DNA of 64,000 nucleotides from assembly GCA_016795155.1 (NCBI GenBank), contig JAEUIE010000002.1:1-64000 (forward strand), read 5' to 3'. How positions within the stretch are numbered: position 1 is the stretch's first letter; every line of letters begins with the position of its first letter. The position numbers and the translations under genes were made by a program. The notes beneath the pieces are model-generated. The model saw only the letters and a list, made by a program, of their open reading frames with translations, was not told the origin of the DNA and made no database searches. Source of the stretch: Planctomycetia bacterium (GTDB lineage: Bacteria > Planctomycetota > Planctomycetia > Gemmatales > HRBIN36). This document shows positions 25,560-32,840 of the stretch, piece by piece.

Positions 25560-27280
25560 CACTTCGCGGTGCCGAGGGCGAAGCCAACTTCCGGGCCGAA
25601 GTCAGTGATCCGCGTCGAGATTTTCGTCGTGCCCAACACAAGCGGCTCGAAATTCTGGCCAGTCCAGAAGAATGTGTGCGGAATGGTCTTCGGCACGTCG
25701 GCAGGATGATCCGCGATTCTGCCGATTCCCTGCATGTTCGACTGGCCGGCGAGCAGGTACACCTCCGCCGGCTTGGCGACCTTTGCTTTCCGCGTCACAC
25801 GGTCGGGCCATTCGATTGGCTGTCTGGTTTCCTTGTCGGTCGGCATCTGGGCATCCATCACCCGCAGACGTTCACCCAGTACCTTTGCCAATTCGACCAC
25901 CTTGTCTGGTTTGGACGCCGCGAGGTCAGTCGTCTCGCCAATGTCATCGTTCAGGTTGAACAGTTCCTGCTTGCGCGTGATGTGGTGGTAGATCAGCTTC
26001 CACGGCCCTTGCCGAACGGCGCTAAACGGCGTGCAGCCATACTGATGTGGATAGTGCCACACGAACGCCCGGTCTGGCGGGGTGTTCCCATTGCCTTTCA
26101 AGAGTGGTACGAAGCTCTTGCCGTCCACCTGTTGCACCGTCTCTAGCTTTGTCACGCCCGCCATTTCCAAGATCGTCGGGAAGAAGTCTTCCACGACAAC
26201 CGGATTGGTGTTCACCGAGTTAGCCTCCGTCACTCTGGGCCACTTGGCGATCAATGGTACGCGAATGCCGCCCTCGAAAGGCGTGATCTTGTGCCCTCGC
26301 AATGGCAGGTTATGTGGACACTGAGACGGCGACCCGTTGTCAGAAAGGAACAGAATGACAGTATTCTGGTCCACATGGAGCCGTTTGACTGCTTCCATTA
26401 CGTCGCCAAGCGACTTATCCATTCCCTCGACCATGGACGCGAGTGTCGCCTCGAACGGCTTCAACCCGGCATCGATATACTTCTGGTAGAAGCGGGCATC
26501 TTTCTCCCACGGGGCGTGAACGGCGTAATGTGATAAGTAGAGGTAGAACGGCTTCTTCTCCATGACGGCCTTTTCAACGGCCTTAATCGCTTCCAGAGTG
26601 ATGGCTTCGGTCAAATAGACCTCTTTGCCGTGATAGGCTTCCAAACCTGGCACATCCCAGATGCGATCTTCCTTCCGCCAAGCAGCGCTGAAGTTCTTCT
26701 CTCCCCAGTAGCTACCCGGTCCTCCAGCCGCGTGCCCTGCGATGTTCACGTCGAATCCGAAATGCATGGGATCTTCGCCTGGTGTACCTTTGGCTCCGAA
26801 ATGAGCCTTGCCTGCGTGGATGGTTCGATACCCCGCGGCGTTCAGGAGGGCAGGCAGTGGCGTGATGCGAGTCGTACGCTCGAGGTTCGCCTTGGTAGCC
26901 ACGCCGTTCAGGTGCCACTGGGGAGGCTCGACGAACTTGCTGGGCTGATCCGGGGAACGATCCTTTCGCAGCGTCCAGTTGGTCACACGGTGGCGGGCAA
27001 CGTTCATTCCCGACAGGATGCTGACCCTCGACGGCGAGCACACGGCGGAGGCATATGCCTGGGTGAACCTCATCCCGTCGGCGGCGAGCCGTTCCATGTT
27101 CGGCGTGCGATACCGTTTGTTCAGCTCAGTCACTTCCGTGTGAAACGGGACGGAGGTTTCCTGCCAGCCCATGTCGTCCACAAGGAAGACGACCACGTTC
27201 GGTATTGGTGCTTCAGCTTCAACTTGAGTACACACGGACAGGAGCAGTATGACTACTACGAAAACAGGTTTGAAACTCAC
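25559..27280 (-). CDS. Formylglycine sulfatase with a truncated C-terminal SASA esterase domain
   Basis: 573 aa from the GTG at 27280, preferred because GGAG lies 8 bases upstream and a signal peptide follows; the frame is open 20 codons further. It is an S1 sulfatase: metal site NVVVFLVDDMGWQ, modification motif CSPSR in SAVCSPSRVSILSG, then HAGKAHFG, FLSDNGSPS and GWKxxx-like QGPWKLIYHH. The sulfatase domain (~residues 25-480) looks complete. After it comes the start of an SGNH/SASA esterase (VYLLAGQSNMQGIGRIADHP) that stops after FGPEVGFALGTAK. Sulfatase activity may persist; esterase activity cannot. The natural substrate, probably a sulfated polysaccharide, is not shown. Confidence 0.82.
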   Translation of the reverse strand: MSFKPVFVVVILLLSVCTQVEAEAPIPNVVVFLVDDMGWQETSVPFHTEVTELNKRYRTPNMERLAADGMRFTQAYASAVCSPSRVSILSGMNVARHRVTNWTLRKDRSPDQPSKFVEPPQWHLNGVATKANLERTTRITPLPALLNAAGYRTIHAGKAHFGAKGTPGEDPMHFGFDVNIAGHAAGGPGSYWGEKNFSAAWRKEDRIWDVPGLEAYHGKEVYLTEAITLEAIKAVEKAVMEKKPFYLYLSHYAVHAPWEKDARFYQKYIDAGLKPFEATLASMVEGMDKSLGDVMEAVKRLHVDQNTVILFLSDNGSPSQCPHNLPLRGHKITPFEGGIRVPLIAKWPRVTEANSVNTNPVVVEDFFPTILEMAGVTKLETVQQVDGKSFVPLLKGNGNTPPDRAFVWHYPHQYGCTPFSAVRQGPWKLIYHHITRKQELFNLNDDIGETTDLAASKPDKVVELAKVLGERLRVMDAQMPTDKETRQPIEWPDRVTRKAKVAKPAEVYLLAGQSNMQGIGRIADHPADVPKTIPHTFFWTGQNFEPLVLGTTKISTRITDFGPEVGFALGTAK

Positions 27281-27340
27281 AGAAATCTCCGGTTGTGAAG
27301 TATTGCCTTTGCTCCGATCCCACTCCGCAAACCAGAACAT

Positions 27341-27736
27341 TCAAGCCGAGTACGACCACGTCGTGTAGGTCGTCGCCTACCAGGACGATCTGTGGCAAAA
27401 CCTATGGGTCGTTCTCTCTTAGACTGGTTCCATAAAACTGGTCGAGTTCAAGGAAAAATAAGTCCGCTTCTCAGCGCACCCCGCCAGCCTACTGAATTTG
27501 TTGCCCTAACGCAACTAAGAGCGATCTTGCTGGACATGTACAATAGCGATCGTGTTGCACTTTCTCTAGAACATTCCGGCTAATATCAAACCGCATTTCA
27601 AGAACAGTCTCTATCCAAAACATCTCTCCCTCATCGAAACAATGAGCCAGCCTTGGCAGAGTCCCCGCAATGTGGATCAGTAAAACAAAAGGACAAGCAA
27701 CATCGACTTGATGCGAACATAGAAAAGACCACTGGC
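27341..27736. other. Island gap without recognisable content
   Basis: About 400 bp between the sulfatase and the S9 peptidase relic. No convincing gene on either strand, and no repeat or terminator noted. Confidence 0.4.
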
Positions 27737-28004
27737 ATGAAGATTACAATGCATCTTACATTCTTGGCTGCTTTGGCCATCGTATTTTTGATCCTGCACG
27801 GTCCACGGCACTGGTGAAACGAACACGCACCTGCAAATCACGGAAAGCCTGGTGGATCGACTGATCGAGCTGGGCAAGAAATTCGACTACATGGCTTACC
27901 CGAACCGCGACCACGGCTTGCGCGAGGGCAAGGGCACACCGGTACACCTGCGAATGTTATTGACACGATATCTAATCGATCATCTGCCCCCTGGCTCCCG
28001 GTGA
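27737..28004 (+). pseudogene. Remnant of an exported S9 peptidase (dipeptidyl-peptidase IV type)
   Basis: From 27801 the frame reads VHGTGETNTHLQITESLVDR, LIELGKKFDYMAYPNRDHGL and VHLRMLLTRYLIDHL, then stops at 28002-28004. This is the end of the prolyl-oligopeptidase catalytic domain, including the active-site His of the RDHG motif. Just upstream, in another frame, an ATG at 27737 opens a signal peptide (MKITMHLTFLAALAIVFLI). The gene has lost its beta-propeller and nucleophile Ser in a large internal deletion. Confidence 0.75.
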
Positions 28005-28145
28005 TCTCATTACCAATTTTGCATATCATCAATGAATGATAGAGGGAGCAGTAACAGCGAAATTACCTCCCCGACCACGGCGGCTGACTGTTCCGCGCGG
28101 AGCGGGTGATCGAGTGATTGAATTTCCAAGTTCCTGAGGGTTCAA

Positions 28146-29437
28146 ATGCGTTACGCCCTGGTTGTGCTATCGGTTATTCTTGCCATCGGAACACTTTCGG
28201 CCCAACAGAAACCGAACATCGTGCTGATCGTCTCAGACGATCAGGGCTGGACCGACTACGGGTTCATGGGCCATCCTTACATGCGCACGCCTCATCTCGA
28301 CAAGCTGGCAGAGGAAAGTCTTGTCTTTCACCGCGGCTATTCCGTCACGAGCGTGTGCTGCCCCAGCCTGGCATCAATCCTCACTGGCCTGTCGCCACAC
28401 AACACACAGATCTGCAACAACGATCCTCCCAAGCGGGGCAAGACGGCGAAGGAGCTAGCCAACGACGCCGAGTACGCCGAGGCACGTCGACGGCTGGTGG
28501 TCAAGATGGAAAAACTGCCGACAGTGCCCCGGTTGTTGGCGCAGCAGGGGTACGTGAGCTTCCAGACGGGCAAGTGGTGGCAGGGAAACTTCGCCACCGG
28601 CGGATTTACGGCAGGCATGAGCCACGGCGACCCTGCCAAGGGAGCCCGCCACGGTGATGCCGGGCTGGACATCGGCCGGAAGACGATGCAGCCGATGTTC
28701 GACTTCATGGATAAGGCCGCTAAGGACAACAAGCCGTTTATCGTCTGGTACGCCCCGATGCTACCGCACCAGCCGCACAACCCGCCTCCCAAATACCTCA
28801 ACCATTTCAAGGACAAGGGTAAGAGAGATTTCGAACGGAAGTACGCCGGCAACGTCGAATGGTTCGACGACACCTGCGGGCAACTGCTCGCCCACCTCGA
28901 CAAGACGAAGTTGGCGGACAACACGATTGTGGTCTACGTGACAGATAACGGCTGGATACAGGACCCCAACGCGAACAAGTTCGTGCGTTCAAAGCTGTCG
29001 CCTTACGACGCCGGTCATCGCACCCCAATCATGGTCCGATGGCCTGGCAAGGTGAAGCCGGCCAAAGTCGAGGAACTGGCGAGTTCGCTGGACATCGCCC
29101 GACGCTGCTGGCGGCAGTCGGCATTAAGGCTGACGCCGCAGTTGAAGGACTGAACCTCCTGGACGCCGATGCCCGGAAGGCCCGCACCGCCATCTTTGGT
29201 GAGGACTACAGCCACGATGCCGTGGATATCGACAAGCCGGCCAGTTCTCTGCGATTCCGCTGGATAATCGAAGGTGAGTGGAAGCTGATCGTGCCGAACC
29301 GAGCGGTTGAACCAAAAGCAGAGGTTGAACTGTACCACATCACAATTGACCCGGCCGAGAAGACGAACCTTGCCAGGTCGGAACAGGAACGGGTGACGGC
29401 GTTGGCTAAGATCATGGATACCCGATGGAAGCCATAG
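28146..29437 (+). pseudogene. Sulfatase gene broken by a single-base frameshift
   Basis: Frame one (28146-~29098) encodes a signal peptide and a sulfatase: NIVLIVSDDQGWTDYGFMGH, motif CCPSL in TSVCCPSLASILTG, QTGKWWQG, YVTDNGW and MVRWPGKVKP, up to SSLDI. The sequence then continues in another frame (29099-29437) as PTLLAAVGIKADAAVEGLNL, RFRWIIEGEWKLIVPNRAV and ending KIMDTRWKP, as expected of a sulfatase C-terminus. One missing C in the run at ~29098-29100 would explain it: ATC GCC CCG ACG would restore LDIAPTLL. The motif has Leu where C-x-P-S-R sulfatases have Arg. This is either a real pseudogene or a sequencing error. Confidence 0.8.
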
Positions 29438-29465
29438 GCACAGGCCTCTCGGACCCGCCACAAAA

Positions 29466-29744
29466 TCACTTCTTTGCTTTAGGGGTGGAACTCGACAAGG
29501 GTAGCGGGAGGAAGTCACGTTCTAAAATCATCCACTCCATCAAGGCGGCTCGCAAAGTGTTCTCGGCTTCAGCCGCTTCAGGCTTGCCTGCCAAGTTGAC
29601 AAACTCGCTCGGATCATTGGTCAAATCGAATACCTCAATCATTTTCCGAGCTCGCCCGTCGTACAAAGCATTAAGCGGTTCAGGCAGTTTCTTTGCCTTT
29701 GCAAGGTTTTGCACCTCTTTAAACAAGGTTGATGAATACCTCAA
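29466..29744 (-). pseudogene. C-terminal fragment of another sulfatase
   Basis: 92 codons containing MIEVFDLTNDPSEFVNLAGK, the standard sulfatase C-terminal strand-turn (xxLYDLxxDPxExxNLA), preceded by PEPLNALYDGRARK. No catalytic core is present on either side, and the gene faces the frameshifted sulfatase. A stand-alone function is unlikely. Confidence 0.65.
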
Positions 29745-29754
29745 TAAAGACTAA

Positions 29755-30071
29755 TCCATGTGCCCAGTGCGGTTTGACCCACGGTTGTCCGACCGAAGCG
29801 CTTTCGGAGTTTTACTCAAGCTGTACTTGTCACAGTTTCTGATTGCCCATGATCGCATGATGACTCCCGATTTCTCGACAGCGAATGAACTTTGATTACT
29901 GATCATATGTCCATAAAAAGTTCTCGCAAAGTTCCCGATATCGATAATCGTGATTGCATTTTCCCGCTTGTTTTTGCAAATTTTTGCAACTCACTGATTT
30001 CGAATCATAAAATCAAAAACAGCCTGGAAATCATGGGTTTTAACCGTGTTTTCGCGGTCCTTCAGGGCAAA
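29755..30071. other. AT-rich right end of the island with a tandem TTTTTGCAA repeat
   Basis: No gene. From ~29890 the sequence is AT-rich. Adjacent direct repeats TTTTTGCAAA (29971-29980) and TTTTTGCAAC (29981-29990) lie about 80-100 bp from the right attachment repeat, where arm-type integrase or IHF-like sites are often found. That function is inference. Confidence 0.4.
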
Positions 30072-30115
30072 TCGACACGCTGGGGGTCACAGGTTCGAGT
30101 CCTGTAACGCCCACT
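30072..30115 (+). other. Right attachment-site repeat (attR), copy of the tRNA-Val 3' half
   Basis: Perfect 44-bp copy of 12927-12970, with no tRNA 5' half before it. It is probably the displaced original end of the tRNA gene. Confidence 0.88.
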
Positions 30116-30318
30116 GAAACATCTAGAGCCTGAACAAAGCTCTGTTCATTCAGTGACCCGCCTAACGACACAATCATCCTCCATGAATCCCCCTACATCG
30201 GGACTTATGGGGGATGTTTGCGTTAATGAGGTATTGTTCAGGGAAAGTACGGTACTTACCTGACAGCCAGAATTTTTCTTCCCAATAGCTATTCGTTGCG
30301 AATAGCGGAGAAAACATC

Positions 30319-30727
30319 ATGGCTAGTTATCGTGATAACAAAGGCAGTTGGGAAATACGATGGTCATATAGGGGCAAAGATTATTCCAATGGATTGCCAT
30401 TACCAGTGATGATCAATGCTCAATCTAAAAATTTTGACAAGACAATGCAGTGAAGTTATACAGTTATTCATCAGCATATTCGAAACAGGACTGACTCAAA
30501 TTCCAGCCGATTGCCATGATCTTCGTCATTGGCTGTTTACAGCGGGCAAAATTGGTGCTAATGAGATCAAGCTCCCCATTACTCTCAAACTGATGGAACT
30601 CCTTGAATGGTTTACGACCACTCTCACATGGTCAAACTACGAAGAGAAAACAGAACAAACTGCAACCACTCACTCCTTAAGAAACTGTGGCGTCGCTCGG
30701 GACTACCTTGGCCTGACAGGTTGTTAG
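30319..30727 (+). pseudogene. Broken tyrosine-recombinase (integrase) gene, N-terminal part
   Basis: The ATG at 30319 begins MASYRDNKGSWEIRWSYRGK, the arm-binding N-terminus pattern of planctomycete phage-type integrases, and stops after 44 codons (30451-30453). A second frame (about 30416-30727) continues plausibly with LTQIPADCHDLRHWLFTAGK and LPITLKLMELLEWFTTTLTW, like the segment leading to the SAM-like core-binding domain. The catalytic domain with R..HxxR..Y is absent. An 8-bp palindrome (GCTATTCG/CGAATAGC, 30288-30306) precedes it. Its place 200 bp outside the right repeat ties it to tRNA-Val integration. Identification rests on a short region. Confidence 0.55.
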
Positions 30728-30766
30728 CTTCCTGAGGCGTAATAATTCCCGCTCAAAAATAAAACA

Positions 30767-30783
30767 CTGACAGTTCCTGTCAG
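30767..30783. repeat. Short hairpin resembling the tRNA-Val terminator core
   Basis: Arms CTGACAG and CTGTCAG flank TTC. Its reverse complement, TGACAGGAACTGTCA, differs by one base from 12984-12998 beside tRNA-Val. It may end the small gene at 30808 on the minus strand or be a relic of the tRNA flank. Confidence 0.4.
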
Positions 30784-30807
30784 CATTTCTGCAGCATTTT
30801 TTCCTGG

Positions 30808-31011
30808 TTATCGCGATCGGACATGTCTGCCTGGTGGCATGCATTCATGGATCTCCTGTTCGATGAGATTGCATTCCGTACTGTTTGATGCTGCCAGATG
30901 ATGTACAAATACTTTACATAACAGACCTCGTTCGGTGACTCCTTCCCAAATGCGACATTCGACCCCGTCCAAGCGGGCAATTTGATCAGTAGCCTTGAGC
31001 AGTAATTCCAT
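30808..31011 (-). CDS. Small hypothetical protein
   Basis: 67 aa, MELLLKATDQIARLDGVECR followed by IWEGVTERGLLCKVFVHHLA, with several Cys/His residues and a PPG near the C-terminus. The start is supported by AAAGGAGA 8-13 bases upstream. A longer frame on the same strand (to 31064) gives a much less protein-like translation and is not chosen. It resembles small planctomycete proteins of unknown function from memory; no domain is recognised. Confidence 0.6.
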   Translation of the reverse strand: MELLLKATDQIARLDGVECRIWEGVTERGLLCKVFVHHLAASNSTECNLIEQEIHECMPPGRHVRSR

Positions 31012-31316
31012 GGGTTGAAGTCTCCTTTCGTGCTGGAAGAACTTGATGTGTTAGCAGTATTCATCTTCGGAATCGTGATTGATACGATTCATGCAGTTCC
31101 GGGAAGTTGAATTTGATTGCGATTGTATTTCATGGCATAACCTTCAAGATCGTCAAGGTCTTTTACTGATGGTGGTGGTGAGACTTCGAAATCACTAAAG
31201 AATATCGATTAGATCAGTTTTGTCGTGAACTGTTCTCGTGGAATAAACTCGATAAGAACAGTAATTCAAGCAAGTGCTCAATAACAATTATTGCTGTTGG
31301 AGACGATGCTCTTTCC
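31012..31316. other. Gap with one short minus-strand open stretch
   Basis: Contains a ~37-codon minus-strand stretch near 31090-31200 reading SPPPSVKDLDDLEGYAMKYN before a stop, without a credible start. It may be the tail of a lost gene. Nothing else seen. Confidence 0.3.
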
Positions 31317-31949
31317 CTAATTCGAGAATTCTTCAGATGATTTTGATTTAGGTTTCTTCCAGGTTACGGGTACTTCTTTTAGCTTTATTTCTCCCATGGC
31401 GTTGACATCTAGAACGGGATCGAACGTAGGCTCATCCAGTTTCTCGATTTCACTTTTGCCACCCTCCAGTTTGAGTTGATGACGCACCAGACATCGCAGT
31501 TGATCAGCAATATTTCCTGCCTGGCGCATTTCAAAGTGTTCGTCGTGTATTCGTTCATCACCCAGGGACATACCACCTAATGCGCCATCAATAAAGAAAA
31601 GTGTAGCCGTTTTTTCGTTGCCGGTAACATGAATCCTCATCTCCTCAGTGTTGTCTTTGAGAATGTACTTCAAATCCAACTGGGGCCAGCGAAATCGAAA
31701 GGTGCCGGGGCGATCAGTAGCCAGTTTCTTCTGTTCAGTGCTTACAATCAGATCTTCTGTTTTTTTAATCTTGCAGCATCGATAAATTTTTGGTTTGTTT
31801 TTCTTGTCTTGCAAGGTTGTTTTTGCAAGGCAGATGGCGTTTCGAATGGTAATCTCTGGCTTCGCTCTATTGCGTGTTCGTATGACAAGAAACGCAATGA
31901 CTCCAACGAGGCACACTACAATCAAGGACCACAAAATCAGATTCAGCAT
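31317..31949 (-). CDS. Membrane-anchored protein of unknown function (paralogue A)
   Basis: 210 aa. One N-terminal transmembrane helix (LILWSLIVVCLVGVIAFLVI, residues ~3-22), a basic juxtamembrane segment, then a soluble domain with PGTFRFRWPQLDLKYILKD, EHFEMRQAGNIADQLRCLVR and the C-terminal EPTFDPVLDVNAMGEIKLKE. The same framework occurs in the next gene (32149-32760), so the two are tandem paralogues with about one third identity by eye. No known domain recognised. Both are on the minus strand about 200 bp apart. Confidence 0.75.
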   Translation of the reverse strand: MLNLILWSLIVVCLVGVIAFLVIRTRNRAKPEITIRNAICLAKTTLQDKKNKPKIYRCCKIKKTEDLIVSTEQKKLATDRPGTFRFRWPQLDLKYILKDNTEEMRIHVTGNEKTATLFFIDGALGGMSLGDERIHDEHFEMRQAGNIADQLRCLVRHQLKLEGGKSEIEKLDEPTFDPVLDVNAMGEIKLKEVPVTWKKPKSKSSEEFSN

Positions 31950-32148
31950 TATATGACCACTCTTCTGGCTTAGGGGGGATCAGCAACGGGAGTGAGCAAT
32001 TCCCGATGCTACAATGTGATTCGCGATTTGCAAAGCTGAATTTCTTAGCATTTAAGTCTTTATCAGACCGCAGAGAATGTATAGTCGAACGAACTCCACT
32101 ATAATTCATGCTAAATAGAAATAATATCGAAATAGCGGAGAAGCTTAA

Positions 32149-32760
32149 CTACTCTTCGTAGTTTGGCATACGTTCTGGTGGTGCATTGCCTTTTAATTTG
32201 ATTTCACCAGCTTTATTGAGATCGAGAACGGGAGTAAAAGTCGGCTCTGCTGATTTTTCAACCTTCAGTGAACCACCAGGGAAACGCAAATGATAACGAA
32301 TGAAAGATCGAAGATGGTCGGCAATAGTTCCTGCATGTCGCATTTCGAAATTTTCTGTATCCAGCGTTTCCTTATCTTTCTTGACCGCAGCTAACACACT
32401 ATCTGCATAAAAGAGTGTAATGAGTTCTTTGTAATCACCAATTCTCAAAATGATTTTCTCGTTGCCATCTTTGAGAGTGTATCCAATTTCGAGCATGGGC
32501 CAGTGCAAATGAAAAGTGCCAGGAATTTCCATCCTGGATTTGTTCTCTTCAACAGGATTAAACGGAACCTCAGATTTGTCTTTCATTCTTCGCAAGATTT
32601 GAGGTTTATTTTTGCCGTCAAGCAATGCGGCTTTCGCTTCAGAGATGGCATGCCTGACAGTGAGGTCTTGCTTAGGAAATTTTGTGTTGCGTAACACAAC
32701 CAAAGCAATCAACGCGATAACCGCAAGTACTCCAAGGATGATCAACACAACATAGAGCAT
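32149..32760 (-). CDS. Membrane-anchored protein of unknown function (paralogue B)
   Basis: 203 aa, with an N-terminal helix (VVLIILGVLAVIALIALVVL) followed by KNKPQILRRMKDKSEVPFNP, PGTFHLHWPMLEIGYTLKDG, ENFEMRHAGTIADHLRSFIR and EPTFTPVLDLNKAGEIKLKG. Alignment with paralogue A is collinear throughout, which supports both starts. It ends 48 codons from nothing recognisable and lies just downstream of the BMC operon on the same strand (80-bp gap to its last gene), so read-through from the operon is possible. Confidence 0.75.
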   Translation of the reverse strand: MLYVVLIILGVLAVIALIALVVLRNTKFPKQDLTVRHAISEAKAALLDGKNKPQILRRMKDKSEVPFNPVEENKSRMEIPGTFHLHWPMLEIGYTLKDGNEKIILRIGDYKELITLFYADSVLAAVKKDKETLDTENFEMRHAGTIADHLRSFIRYHLRFPGGSLKVEKSAEPTFTPVLDLNKAGEIKLKGNAPPERMPNYEE

Positions 32761-32840
32761 GTGAAAACCTTTTTCTGGACCATTTCATGGTAGCAAAGTA
32801 AAAAGGGGGCTGTCTAATAGAAATAAAGATAAAACTGCTT

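Larger units (their letters stand above)
12971..30115. mobile_element. tRNA-Val-integrated genomic island, decayed
   Basis: About 17.1 kb bounded by direct 44-bp repeats of the tRNA 3' half. Contents are two PSD1/DUF1501 pairs, a fibronectin-III protein, sulfatases and many broken genes. No intact integrase, conjugation or phage structural gene is seen inside. A broken integrase gene lies just right of the right repeat, which suggests an older element at the same site or loss of the element's own integrase. The cargo resembles planctomycete polysaccharide/sulfate metabolism rather than defence. Mobility today is unlikely. Confidence 0.75.
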
